NCBI RefSeq assembly: GCF_900156175.1
Contig: NZ_FTMV01000005.1
Span: forward strand, 186,001-250,000
Reading direction: 5' to 3'
DNA: 64,000 nucleotides
Origin: Janthinobacterium sp. TND4EL3
Lineage (GTDB): Bacteria; Pseudomonadota; Gammaproteobacteria; Burkholderiales; Burkholderiaceae_D
Each line of letters starts with the position of its first letter. Position 1 is the stretch's first letter. The position numbers and the translations under genes were made by a program. Below the pieces are notes generated by a model. That model saw only the letters and a program-made list of their open reading frames with translations, made no database searches and was not told where the DNA came from. Positions 1 through 8,212 of the stretch are shown in pieces.

Positions 1-581
1 GCTGCCATCACCCACGTGCCCGGGCGCGCACAGGCGGGGCGATCCCGGCGGATCTGGCGCGCGGTGCCATCGACGATGATGCGACCCAGTTCCGAGCCAT
101 GCTGGCGCGTGCGCAGCAGCTCGAATTGCTGCGCCGTCAAGGTGCCCTGCCGCAGCATCTCGCGCAGGGCGGCAATAGGCGAGGCGAGCAGGCGGTCCAC
201 GGGCAAGCTGGCGTAGGCGGTGTCGCGTTGCCACGGGCTGATCAGATCTTCGTCGTACAGGGTGTCGATGGCCCGGCGATTGACCAGCTTGAGCGCGTCG
301 GCGGCCAGTTGCTGGCGTTCGAACAAGGCCGGGCTGCCATGCCGGCGCGGCAGATCCTGCACGCGCCGCAGGAAGTCGTCCTGCGGCAGCAGGTCGGTGT
401 GCAGCAGCCATGCCAGCGCATCGGCGGCTGTCGCATCGGCGGCCAGCCGTGGCATGTCGACGTCGTCTTCCTCGTCCAGGGCGAGAATCTCCAGTTCGGC
501 GATGGCGTCGTCGAGTTCATTTTCCGAGATCAGGCCGAGTTGGCGTACCTGGGCGAGGGCGGGATGGGAGTGACGGGTCAT
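1..581 (-). CDS. Hypothetical protein, C-terminus beyond the window
   Basis: The reading frame opens with ATG at 581-579 (product begins MTRHSHPALAQVRQLG) and stays open to the window edge, giving 193 visible residues with no stop. It is soluble-looking, with an acidic stretch near residues 32-40 (DEEDDVD) and Leu/Ala-rich helical segments; no signal peptide or membrane segment is seen. It lies downstream of purD on the same strand, separated by 125 bases that hold a GC-rich hairpin, so it may be a separate unit. I do not recognise the family and assign no function. The evidence that it is real is the long open frame with a host-like codon pattern. Confidence 0.6.
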   Translation of the reverse strand, partial: MTRHSHPALAQVRQLGLISENELDDAIAELEILALDEEDDVDMPRLAADATAADALAWLLHTDLLPQDDFLRRVQDLPRRHGSPALFERQQLAADALKLVNRRAIDTLYDEDLISPWQRDTAYASLPVDRLLASPIAALREMLRQGTLTAQQFELLRTRQHGSELGRIIVDGTARQIRRDRPACARPGTWVMA

Positions 582-650
582 GGGCTGTAACTTTGTCAAG
601 AAGGCAAAATCTTAGCGCAAAGCCCGGTTTTTTGGCGCGCCCATGCAAAC

Positions 651-683
651 GGGGCCGGGGCGGATGCATTCCGCGCCGGCCCC
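651..683. other. GC-rich hairpin between purD and the next gene
   Basis: GGGGCCGG at 651-658 pairs with CCGGCCCC at 676-683. It lies just past the purD stop codon on the minus strand. There is no good T-run, so intrinsic terminator activity is uncertain. Confidence 0.3.
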
Positions 684-706
684 GCCGCTTGCCGCAACTG
701 GCGTGC

Positions 707-1975
707 TTAGTGTTTCAGGCCGCGCCAGCCGATGTCGCGGCGGTATTGCGCGCCGTCGAAATGGATTTTTTCCACGGTTTCATATGCCTGCTTCTGCGCC
801 ATCTTGATGCTGTCGCCCAGGCCCACCACGCACAATACGCGCCCGCCATTGGTGACCAGGCGCTCTCCCTCGACGCGGGTGCCCGCATGGAAGGTGACGG
901 AGTCCGGCGTTTCGGCCGGGATGTCGCCGATCAGCGTGCCCTTGACGGGATCGTCCGGATAGCCGGCGGCGGCCATGACGACGCCAACGGCCGTGCGGCG
1001 GTCCCATTCCAGTTCCACTGCGTCGAGCGTGCCGTTGACGGCGTGCTCCATGACGGTGACCAGGTCGGTTTTGAGGCGCGCCATGATGGGCTGCGTTTCC
1101 GGGTCGCCCATGCGGCAGTTGAATTCCAGCGTCTTCGGCGTGCCCTTGTCGTCGATCATCAGGCCGGCGTACAGGAAGCCCGTGAACGTGATGCCGTCCT
1201 TGGCCATGCCTTGGATGGTCGGCACAATGATTTCGCGCATGACGCGCGCATGCATGGCCGGCGTGACGATGGGTGCCGGCGAATACGCGCCCATGCCGCC
1301 CGTGTTCGGGCCCTGGTCGTGGTCCTTCAGGCGCTTGTGATCCTGGCTGGTGGCCAGCGGCAGGATGTTCTTGCCGTCGCACATGACGATGAAGCTCGCT
1401 TCTTCGCCGGCGAGGAATTCCTCGATGACGATGCGCGCGCCGGCGTCGCCGAACTGGTTATCGGACAGCATCATGTTGACCGCCTGGTGCGCTTCTTCCA
1501 GGGTCATGGCAACGACGACGCCCTTGCCGGCGGCCAGGCCGTCGGCCTTGATGACGATAGGCGCGCCCATGGCGTCGACGTAGGCATGCGCGGGAGCGAC
1601 GTCGGAAAACGTCTGGTAGGCAGCCGTCGGGATGCCGTGGCGCTGCATGAAGGCCTTGGCGAAGTCCTTCGACGATTCCAGCTGCGCCGCTTCTTTCGTC
1701 GGGCCGAAGATTTTCAGGCCGCGCGAGCGGAACAGGTTGACGATACCGGCTGCCAGCGGCACTTCCGGGCCGACGACGGTCAGGCCGATGTGCTCCTGCT
1801 GAACGAAGTCGGCCAGCAATTGCGGGTCGCTGATGTCGAGATTGACCAGGCGCGCATCGCGCGCGGTGCCGCCGTTGCCCGGCGCGACATACACCATCTG
1901 TATGCGTTCGGACTGGGCCAGTTTCCAGGCCAGGGCGTGTTCGCGGCCGCCAGAGCCGACTACCAGAATTTTCAT
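707..1975 (-). CDS. purD: Phosphoribosylamine--glycine ligase (GAR synthetase)
   Basis: Catalyses the ATP-dependent joining of glycine to 5-phosphoribosylamine, the second step of de novo purine synthesis, in the cytoplasm. The 422-residue length is normal for the family. The N-terminal Rossmann-like segment MKILVVGSGGREHALAWKL is diagnostic. The ATP-grasp domain follows, with the DGLAAGKGVVVA nucleotide loop around residue 150, the QDHKRLKDHDQGPNTGGMGAY signature around residue 220 and the metal-binding LEFNCRMGDPETQ segment around residue 285. ATG at 1975 is the family start. It follows yebC on the same strand, with a palindromic repeat in the 164-base gap that could separate or attenuate transcription. 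Confidence 0.97.
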   Translation of the reverse strand: MKILVVGSGGREHALAWKLAQSERIQMVYVAPGNGGTARDARLVNLDISDPQLLADFVQQEHIGLTVVGPEVPLAAGIVNLFRSRGLKIFGPTKEAAQLESSKDFAKAFMQRHGIPTAAYQTFSDVAPAHAYVDAMGAPIVIKADGLAAGKGVVVAMTLEEAHQAVNMMLSDNQFGDAGARIVIEEFLAGEEASFIVMCDGKNILPLATSQDHKRLKDHDQGPNTGGMGAYSPAPIVTPAMHARVMREIIVPTIQGMAKDGITFTGFLYAGLMIDDKGTPKTLEFNCRMGDPETQPIMARLKTDLVTVMEHAVNGTLDAVELEWDRRTAVGVVMAAAGYPDDPVKGTLIGDIPAETPDSVTFHAGTRVEGERLVTNGGRVLCVVGLGDSIKMAQKQAYETVEKIHFDGAQYRRDIGWRGLKH

Positions 1976-2035
1976 AGGGACCGTTCGTTCAGTGAGGGTT
2001 GCGGGGCGGCGCTGCCGCCCTTGTTTAACATATTG

Positions 2036-2142
2036 CCTAGCACGCGGTAAAAATGTTCAGGGCAAGGCGCATGGCCGAAGACAGTACGGCTAGTACGGCG
2101 AGGCCATGCAACGCCGCCATGGACTTTTTTACCCCGTGCCTA
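2036..2142. repeat. About 105-bp imperfect palindromic intergenic repeat, copy 1
   Basis: The left arm starts CCTAGCACGCGGTAAAAA (from 2036) and runs to ATGGCC. The right arm, read in reverse complement, starts CTAGGCACGGGGTAAAAA and also ends ATGGCC, so arms of about 40 bases fold on a core containing GACAGTACGGCTAGTACGG. The right arm overlaps the yebC stop codon. A diverged copy with the same core (CGAAGACAGTACG) sits at 43471-43577 on the other strand. The A/T runs in the arms could give a bidirectional terminator. No open frame is supported in it. Confidence 0.65.
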
Positions 2143-2865
2143 GTTTTCGATGAGGGCGTTGGTGAATACTTCCTGGACATCGTCCAGCAATTCCAGCGCA
2201 TCGATCAGCTTTTGCATCTTGATGGCGTCGTCGCCCGAGTACACGGTTTCCGTTGCCGGTTTCATGATGACTTCGGCAACTTCGGCCTTGAAGCCGGCCG
2301 CTTCCAGCGCTTCCTTGACGGTAGCGAAATCGTGCACGGGGGTCAGCACTTCGAAGCCGCCTTCCTCGTCGGCGATGACGTCTTCGGCGCCCGCTTCCAG
2401 GGCCGCTTCCATCAGCTTGTCTTCGTCGGTGCCCGGCGCGAACAGCAGCTGGCCGCAGTGCTGGAACATGAAGGCCACCGAACCTTCGTTGCCCATGTTG
2501 CCGCCATTCTTGTTGAAGGCGTTGCGTACTTCGGCCACCGTGCGCACGCGGTTGTCGGTCATGCATTCGACGATGACGGCCGCGCCGCCCACGCCGTAGC
2601 CTTCGTAGCGCACTTCTTCGTAGTTGGCGCCATCGACGCCGCCGCTGCCGCGGTTGATCGCGCGCTGGACGTTGTCTTTCGGCATATTGGCGTCAGCCGC
2701 CTTGTCGACGGCCAGGCGCAGGCGCGGATTGGCCGCGATATCGGCGCCGCCCATGCGGGCCGCGACCGTGATTTCCTTGATCAGGCGCGTCCAGATTTTG
2801 CCGCGCTTGGCATCGGTGGCAGCCTTTTTATGCTTGATATTGGCCCATTTGCTATGTCCTGCCAT
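2140..2865 (-). CDS. yebC: YebC/PmpR-family (TACO1-like) protein
   Basis: Member of the widespread YebC family, cytoplasmic proteins described as DNA-binding regulators (PmpR) and, for the TACO1 branch, as translation factors that help ribosomes through polyproline-type stalls. The 241-residue product has the signature N-terminus [23 protein letters not shown] and the RAINRGSGG segment near residue 90, both hallmarks of the family, and normal length. The ATG at 2865 is the family start. Upstream on the minus strand there is a TAAAAT-like -10 element in the 143-base divergent gap shared with the phosphatase gene. The name is secure; the exact role in this organism is not. Confidence 0.95.
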   Translation of the reverse strand: MAGHSKWANIKHKKAATDAKRGKIWTRLIKEITVAARMGGADIAANPRLRLAVDKAADANMPKDNVQRAINRGSGGVDGANYEEVRYEGYGVGGAAVIVECMTDNRVRTVAEVRNAFNKNGGNMGNEGSVAFMFQHCGQLLFAPGTDEDKLMEAALEAGAEDVIADEEGGFEVLTPVHDFATVKEALEAAGFKAEVAEVIMKPATETVYSGDDAIKMQKLIDALELLDDVQEVFTNALIEN

Positions 2866-3008
2866 GTCGAATCTTCCTTAGACGGGTGTTCAATTGTGGC
2901 CGACATTTTAGCATATCGGCCCCCTGCCAAGCGGCATGGCCCCGTCATCAGGATGACACAATCTGTTGCTAAAGTGACGCGCTTTCACCATATCGAGGGC
3001 GCGACATC

Positions 3009-5492
3009 ATGGCAAGTCAAATGGACAGGCGGCAATTTCTGAAATTGGGCGGTTTTATTACCGTCTCCGTGGCCACTGTCGGCCTCGCCGCCTGCGGCAG
3101 CACCGATTACAGCGATCCTGGTGTGCCGCTGGCCTCGGGCAGCGACTGGAAATTTCCGCAAAGCGTGGCTTCGGGAGATCCGCGCGCCGACAGCGCCATG
3201 CTGTGGACGCGCGTCGTGCCCGCCAGTTTCGACGCCGTTGCGCCTGCCGTGGCCGGCAAGTCGGACGTTGCCGTGCGCCTGATCGTCAGTTCGGCCGACA
3301 ATACGGCCGCTCTGGGCGGCAACACGGCCCTGGCCGGCACGCCCATCGTCGATGCCAAGCTGCCGCTGAAAGCCGATTTCGACAACACCCTGCGCCACAA
3401 GGTGACGGGCCTGCAGCCGGGCCAGGTGTATTTTTACCAGTTCATCGCCGGCGACGTGCGCTCCAACGTGGGCCGCTTCAAGACGGCGCCCGCCGCGACC
3501 AGCGACGTGTCGCAGCTGCAGTTCGCCTACCTGACGTGCCAGGACTGGAGCATCAACCACTGGGGCGCGCTGTCGCACATCGCCGCCAATGAATCGCTCG
3601 ATTTCATCGTCCACCTGGGCGATTACATCTATGAAACGGTGGGCGAAGCCTTCCAGAGCGGCGCCGTGGAGAGCCGCCACGACCAGCTGAAGCTGCCCGA
3701 TGGCACGTTCAAGAGCGGCACCTCCGGCGCGAAATACGCCACCACCGTGGCCGATTACCGCTACCTGTACAAGAAATACCGCACCGATACGCGCCTGCAG
3801 GCCGTGCACGAGCGCTTTGCCTTCATCGCCATCTGGGATGACCACGAATTCACGGACGACGCCTGGCAGGACGCCTCCACCTACGAAGGCATCGTGGCGC
3901 CTGATGGCAGCGACTTGCACCAGCCGGCCCGCCGCCGCAGCGCCAACCAGGCGTGGTTCGAATACATGCCGGCCGACGTCACGTTTGATGCCGGCGCGAC
4001 AACGTTCCAGAACATCCAGATCTACCGCGATTTCCAGTTCGGCAAACTGATGCAGCTGGTGATGACGGACGAGCGCCTGTACCGCGCCGACCATGCGATT
4101 GCCGAATCGACCATCAATCCTGCCACGGGCAAGCCGCTGGGCAGCATCGGCAGCCGCTACCTGGTGCCGCAAGCGCTGTTCGACAGCGTGGAAGGCCAGA
4201 AAATGGCGGCCGCCACAAAAGCCGGCACCGACCCGCTGGCTGCCGTCGGCATGCTGGGCAGCACACAGCGCGACTGGTGGAAGGGCAAGATGAAGGCGGC
4301 CACCTCGACGTGGAAGCTGTGGGGCAATGAAGTGTCCCTGCTGCGCATGGGCCTGAATGGCACGGATGCGATCGCCACGTTGCTGGCCCTGAGCGCCATG
4401 GCCAACGTGGGCAAGGCCATCGCCAGCACCTTGCCGCTGGTGGGCGGCAGCGTGCCGCTGGCATGCGCCATCGTGGCCGCCTCGACGGCTGGCGCATCGC
4501 AGTCCGTGGCGCAGGCGGCGGCCATGGCGATTGCCGGCGCGCCCGCCAACGCCAGCGCGCAGGGCGCCGCTGCCGTGGGCGCCGGTTTGAGCGCGGCCCA
4601 GGCCGGCATCACGGTGGCTGCCTACAACAGCGCCACGCCGGCGGCCGCCGCGCAGGTGATCGCCTTTGGCTGGATCAAGCCCGACGTGCAGGCCAAGGGC
4701 GCCGCCTCGAGCTTTGTCGCCGCCTCCGGCCAGCAGGCGGCGCTGGCGCCGTTCTTCACGCGCTTCCTGCTCAATTGCGACCAGTGGGACGGCTACAACA
4801 GCGAGCGCAAGAACCTGATGGCGCACCTGAAAAGCAATGCCATCGGCAATGTGGTGGCCATCACGGGCGATATCCACTCGTTCTTTGCCGGCACGGTCAG
4901 CGACGATTTCGACGCGGCCGGCGGCGGCACGCCCGTCATGGTGGACCTGGTGTCGGCCGGCGTCAGTTCGGATTCCTTCTTCAGCTACCTGAAGTCGGCC
5001 GCCGGCGCCATGGGCGACATCGGCACCCTCGTCAGCTATCCGCTGGCCATTCCCGTCACGGGCCTGGGCACGGTCAACCTCGACGTCAACCTGCTTGACT
5101 ACACCATGGGCAAGACCGCACCCACCGTCGACAGCCTGCTGGAGCAGCTGCGCGTGCAGTTGCGCGGCGCCCTGGCCGCCAAGGGCGTGCCGGAAGCCCA
5201 GCTGGATGCGACGGTCGCTGCCGTGCAGGCTGGATTGAAAGCGAGCACTGACTTCAATACGACCCTGCTGGGCCTGGCGCAGCAATTGTCCGGCCTGGGC
5301 AACAATCCGTGGATCAAGCATTTGAACACGGACGCGCAGGGCTACACGGTGGTGACCTTGACGCCAGGCAAGTTGGTGGCGCAGTTCAAGCAGGTGAATA
5401 AACTGATCGGCACGGCGGCGCCAGCGAACGTGATTGCGCGGGTGACGACGGCTACGGTGACGGCGGGCGCAGCGGCGGTGGTGGTGGCGTAA
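3009..5492 (+). CDS. phoD: PhoD-type alkaline phosphatase/phosphodiesterase, Tat-exported, with alanine-rich insert
   Basis: Secreted metal-dependent phosphatase of the PhoD family, probably releasing phosphate from organic esters outside the inner membrane. The N-terminus has a twin-arginine motif (RRQFLKLGG, residues 7-15), a hydrophobic stretch and LAAC ending at Cys29, so it could be a Tat-exported lipoprotein. PhoD motifs are present: a metal-site HLGDYIYE near residue 205, IWDDHEF near residue 280, and VVAITGDIHSFFAG near residue 620. The 827 residues exceed the roughly 550 of Bacillus PhoD. An Ala-rich block of about 130 residues (roughly 450-580) and a C-terminal extension with a hydrophobic linker account for the excess. 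A weak promoter TTGCTA-N17-CATATC precedes the gene. No Pho box was identified. Confidence 0.9.
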   Translation: MASQMDRRQFLKLGGFITVSVATVGLAACGSTDYSDPGVPLASGSDWKFPQSVASGDPRADSAMLWTRVVPASFDAVAPAVAGKSDVAVRLIVSSADNTAALGGNTALAGTPIVDAKLPLKADFDNTLRHKVTGLQPGQVYFYQFIAGDVRSNVGRFKTAPAATSDVSQLQFAYLTCQDWSINHWGALSHIAANESLDFIVHLGDYIYETVGEAFQSGAVESRHDQLKLPDGTFKSGTSGAKYATTVADYRYLYKKYRTDTRLQAVHERFAFIAIWDDHEFTDDAWQDASTYEGIVAPDGSDLHQPARRRSANQAWFEYMPADVTFDAGATTFQNIQIYRDFQFGKLMQLVMTDERLYRADHAIAESTINPATGKPLGSIGSRYLVPQALFDSVEGQKMAAATKAGTDPLAAVGMLGSTQRDWWKGKMKAATSTWKLWGNEVSLLRMGLNGTDAIATLLALSAMANVGKAIASTLPLVGGSVPLACAIVAASTAGASQSVAQAAAMAIAGAPANASAQGAAAVGAGLSAAQAGITVAAYNSATPAAAAQVIAFGWIKPDVQAKGAASSFVAASGQQAALAPFFTRFLLNCDQWDGYNSERKNLMAHLKSNAIGNVVAITGDIHSFFAGTVSDDFDAAGGGTPVMVDLVSAGVSSDSFFSYLKSAAGAMGDIGTLVSYPLAIPVTGLGTVNLDVNLLDYTMGKTAPTVDSLLEQLRVQLRGALAAKGVPEAQLDATVAAVQAGLKASTDFNTTLLGLAQQLSGLGNNPWIKHLNTDAQGYTVVTLTPGKLVAQFKQVNKLIGTAAPANVIARVTTATVTAGAAAVVVA

Positions 5493-5499
5493 AGGGTAG

Positions 5500-5608
5500 G
5501 TCGGATTAGCGCGGCGATGCCGCGCGTAATCCGACAACATGGTTGGCGGGGATGGGGGGCGGGTTACGTTGCGGTGGTGTCGGGTTACGCCCTTTGGGCT
5601 AACCCGAC
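5500..5608. repeat. REP-like double palindrome
   Basis: Two hairpins lie back to back. GTCGGATTAGCGCGGC (5500-5515) pairs with GCCGCGCGTAATCCGAC (5519-5535). GTCGGGTTACGCCC (5579-5592) pairs with GGGCTAACCCGAC (5596-5608). The shared GTCGG(A/G)TTA stem ends suggest a repetitive extragenic palindrome pair (BIME-like). It sits directly after the phoD stop and before the EamA gene. Confidence 0.7.
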
Positions 5609-5648
5609 CTACGCCCGACCTACGCCCGACCTACGCCCGACCTACGCC
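5605..5648. repeat. Four exact tandem copies of an 11-bp unit
   Basis: CGACCTACGCC occurs four times with no mismatch, starting in the distal arm of the second REP-like hairpin. The unit repeats the end of that hairpin (ACCCGACCTACG), so it looks like slippage expansion of the REP edge. It falls within 35 bases of the downstream ATG and may carry promoter spacing. Confidence 0.9.
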
Positions 5649-5678
5649 GCCTTTGGCTTTTGCCATTACAATCTGGGC

Positions 5679-6599
5679 ATGAGCTCCAGTTCCCCGCAAG
5701 CAACCCCTCCATCTATCCCCCGTCCCGTCTACCTCGGTGGCCTGGCCATCGCCGTGGGCGGAGCCGTGTTGTTTTCCACCAAGGCCATCGTCGCCAAGCT
5801 GCTGTACCGCTACCAGATCGATGCCGTCACCCTGATCGCTTTCAGGATGATCTTTTCGCTGCCCGTGTTCGCCGTCATCGCCTGGTGGAAGATGCGCACG
5901 GAGCCGCCGCTGTCGACCAGCGACCGCTGGCGGCTGGTCGGGCTGGGCCTGGTCGGCTATTACCTGTCCAGCTATCTGGATTTCCTGGGCCTGCAATACA
6001 TTTCCGTGGGGCTGGAACGGCTGATTCTGTTCCTTACGCCGACTTTCGTGCTCCTGATTACCACCGTATACTTCAAGCAGACCATCAGCCGGTTGCAGTG
6101 GCTGGCCTTGCTGACCTCGTATTGCGGCATCGTGCTGGTGTTCGTGCACGACTTGCAGGGCGGCGCCAGCAATGTGGCGCTGGGGGCGACCCTTGTACTG
6201 GGCTCGGCCTGCTCGTATGCCGTGTATCTGCTGGGTTCGGGCGAATTGGTGAAACGCATCGGCTCGATGCGCCTGGTCAGCTACGCGATGTGCGTGGCCA
6301 GCTTTGCCTGCATCTTGCAATTTTTCATTTTGCGTCCCGTCGAATTGCTGATACAGCCCATGCCCGTGTATGGCTTGTCTTTGCTCAATGGCATTTTTTG
6401 CACGGTGATGCCCGTCTTCATGACGATGATCGCCGTCGAGCGCATCGGCGCGCCCGTCGCTTCACAGGCGGGCATGATCGGTCCCGTGTCGACCTTGTTC
6501 CTGGGCGCCTTGATCCTTGATGAACCGATCACCAACTGGCAACTGGCTGGCACCAGCCTGGTATTGGCCGGTATTTACTTGCTGTCGAAAAAGAAATAA
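5679..6599 (+). CDS. EamA-family (DMT superfamily) transporter
   Basis: Inner-membrane permease of the drug/metabolite transporter superfamily. Such proteins typically export amino acids or metabolites, and the substrate cannot be read from sequence. The 306-residue product has about ten hydrophobic segments in two repeated EamA halves (roughly residues 18-150 and 160-300), the family's usual layout. I chose ATG 5679 rather than an in-frame ATG at 5517: the extra 54 residues would be translated from the REP/tandem-repeat DNA and are not family-like. No clear ribosome site precedes 5679. A TACAAT lies at 5667-5672, so a leaderless or very short-leader transcript is possible. Confidence 0.88.
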   Translation: MSSSSPQATPPSIPRPVYLGGLAIAVGGAVLFSTKAIVAKLLYRYQIDAVTLIAFRMIFSLPVFAVIAWWKMRTEPPLSTSDRWRLVGLGLVGYYLSSYLDFLGLQYISVGLERLILFLTPTFVLLITTVYFKQTISRLQWLALLTSYCGIVLVFVHDLQGGASNVALGATLVLGSACSYAVYLLGSGELVKRIGSMRLVSYAMCVASFACILQFFILRPVELLIQPMPVYGLSLLNGIFCTVMPVFMTMIAVERIGAPVASQAGMIGPVSTLFLGALILDEPITNWQLAGTSLVLAGIYLLSKKK

Positions 6600-6628
6600 T
6601 TCCTCCACTCACTGAAATGGTCCCCACC

Positions 6629-7018
6629 ATGAAAACACGCATCGCCCTGATTGCCCACGACAAGAAAAAAGATGACATGATTACCCTGGCGGGCGAATAC
6701 CTGGATTTCCTCAAGGGCTGCGAACTGTCGGCCACGGGCACCACGGGCGGCCGCCTGATCAACGAGCTGGGCCTGGCGGTCGAGCGCAAGCATTCGGGCC
6801 CGTTCGGCGGTGACTTGCAGATCGGCTCGCTGCTGGTGGAAGGCTTGATCGATTGCGTGATCTTCCTGCGCGACCCGATGACGCCGCAGCCGCACGAGCC
6901 GGACATCAACGCCCTGGTGCGCGCCTGCGACGTGCATAACGTGGCGTGTGCGACGAATCTGTCGTCGGCGCACCTGGTGCTGTCGCAGCTGCAGGCGCGG
7001 GCCAGCGCGGCCGCCTGA
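6629..7018 (+). CDS. mgsA: Methylglyoxal synthase
   Basis: Converts dihydroxyacetone phosphate to methylglyoxal plus phosphate, a bypass of lower glycolysis used when sugar phosphates accumulate. The 129-residue length, counting from [17 protein letters not shown], fits the family, as do the phosphate-binding GTTGGRL segment near residue 40, the catalytic-Asp region [14 protein letters not shown] and the terminal [11 protein letters not shown]. An ATG four codons upstream (6617) is also in frame, but the family start is 6629. It sits 29 bases after the EamA stop and 33 before the oxidoreductase, so the three may be cotranscribed. Confidence 0.95.
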   Translation: MKTRIALIAHDKKKDDMITLAGEYLDFLKGCELSATGTTGGRLINELGLAVERKHSGPFGGDLQIGSLLVEGLIDCVIFLRDPMTPQPHEPDINALVRACDVHNVACATNLSSAHLVLSQLQARASAAA

Positions 7019-7051
7019 CGTTTTTCCCGATTCTTCTTCAAGGAGCATATT

Positions 7052-8041
7052 GTGAGCGCAACGATTACCACCAAAGCCATCCGCGTACAGCGCGTGGGCG
7101 GCCCGGAAGTGATGGAATACGTGGACGTGGAACTGCCGCCGCCCGGTCCCGGCGAGGCGCGCGTGAAACACGAGGCCATCGGCCTCAATTTCATCGACGT
7201 GTATTTCCGCACGGGCTTGTATCCGCAGCCGCTGCCCAATGGCCTCGGCGTAGAAGGCGCGGGCATCGTCGAGGCGGTGGGCGAGGGCGTCACGGAAGTG
7301 AAGGTCGGCGACCGGGTGGCGTATGCGGCGCGCATCAATGGCGCGTATGCGCAGCAGCGCAACCTGCCGGCAGCCCTGCTGCTGGTGCTGCCCGAGCGCA
7401 TCGGTTTCGATACGGCGGCCGCCATGATGCTGCAAGGCTTGACGGTGCAATACCTGTTCCACCGCACGGTGGCGCTGAAGGCGGGCGATACCATCCTGTT
7501 CCACGCGGCCGCGGGCGGCGTGGGTTTGATCGCCTGTCAGTGGGCCAAGGTGCTGGGCGTGAACCTGATCGGCACGGCCGGTTCCGATGCAAAGGCGGCG
7601 CTGGCCAAGGCGCATGGCGCGGCCCACGTCATCAACTACAACACGGAAAACTTCGTCGAGCGCGTGCGCGAGATCACGGGCGGCAAGGGCGTCTCCGTGG
7701 TCTACGATTCCATCGGCAAGGATACCTTTACGGGCTCGCTCGACTGCCTCGCGCCGCTGGGCATGATGGTCAGCTTCGGCAACGCCTCCGGTCCCGTGCC
7801 TGCCTTTACGCTGAGCGAACTGGCCTCGCGCGGCTCGCTCTTCATCACGCGCCCGGCCCTGTTCAGCTATGCCTCGAACCGCGCCAACCTGGAAGAGATG
7901 GCCACTTCGCTGTTCGGCGTCGTCAGCAGCGGCGAAGTGCAGATCGAGATCAACCAGCGCTACAGCCTGGCCAATATCGCCCAGGCGCACACCGACCTGG
8001 AAGGGCGCAAGACGACCGGTTCGACCATCATCGTGCCATGA
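7052..8041 (+). CDS. qor: NADPH:quinone oxidoreductase, zeta-crystallin type
   Basis: Medium-chain dehydrogenase/reductase of the QOR class, which reduces quinones or other electrophilic carbonyls with NADPH in the cytoplasm. The 329 residues contain the GVEGAG motif near residue 68 and the nucleotide-binding AAAGGVGLIACQWAK near residue 150, and lack the zinc-ligand set of alcohol dehydrogenases. The start is GTG at 7052, with AAGGAG well placed at 7040-7045. Its stop overlaps the start of a 37-codon frame. Position after mgsA would fit a carbonyl-detoxification role, which is inference. Confidence 0.92.
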   Translation: MSATITTKAIRVQRVGGPEVMEYVDVELPPPGPGEARVKHEAIGLNFIDVYFRTGLYPQPLPNGLGVEGAGIVEAVGEGVTEVKVGDRVAYAARINGAYAQQRNLPAALLLVLPERIGFDTAAAMMLQGLTVQYLFHRTVALKAGDTILFHAAAGGVGLIACQWAKVLGVNLIGTAGSDAKAALAKAHGAAHVINYNTENFVERVREITGGKGVSVVYDSIGKDTFTGSLDCLAPLGMMVSFGNASGPVPAFTLSELASRGSLFITRPALFSYASNRANLEEMATSLFGVVSSGEVQIEINQRYSLANIAQAHTDLEGRKTTGSTIIVP

Positions 8042-8151
8042 GCGGCCCACATGACGGCGCGCCGAAATTCGGCCGCCTGCTGATCGTGCTGTTGTTGGCC
8101 GTGGCCCTGATCGGTGCGCTCACCTTTGCCGCCGAGGCGTATTATTCTTAA
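8038..8151 (+). CDS. 37-residue single-pass membrane peptide coupled to qor
   Basis: ATG 8038 overlaps the qor stop (ATGA), the pattern of translational coupling. The product begins MSGPHDGAPKFGRLL and has one hydrophobic segment (about residues 12-32, LLIVLLLAVALIGALTF) before ending EAYYS. It is followed within 10 bases by a strong terminator, so it is the last frame of this transcript. No family is recognised. It is below usual gene-calling length. Confidence 0.55.
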   Translation: MSGPHDGAPKFGRLLIVLLLAVALIGALTFAAEAYYS

Positions 8152-8156
8152 ATATG

Positions 8157-8198
8157 AAAAAACCCGGCTTGCGCATCGCTGCACAAGCCGGGTTTTTT
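8157..8198. terminator. Bidirectional intrinsic terminator
   Basis: AAAACCCGGCTTG (8159-8171) pairs with CAAGCCGGGTTTT (8184-8196), with A and T runs flanking both arms. It lies between the plus-strand qor transcript and the convergent lipoprotein gene and suits both. Confidence 0.92.
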
Positions 8199-8212
8199 GT
8201 ATTGCGACGTCA

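Noticed and set aside
4360-4760. A frameshift or gene fusion within phoD
   Set aside because: The Ala-rich insert is in frame and downstream PhoD motifs (GDIHS) continue in the same frame, so it reads as a true insertion.
2985-5540. 851-codon open frame on the minus strand opposite phoD
   Set aside because: It is an antisense shadow of a high-GC gene: low-complexity Arg/His/Ala-rich translation with no family features, while the plus strand has clear PhoD motifs.
5517-5678. N-terminal extension of the EamA transporter
   Set aside because: These 54 codons are read from REP-like and tandem-repeat DNA. The family start and first membrane segment are at 5679.
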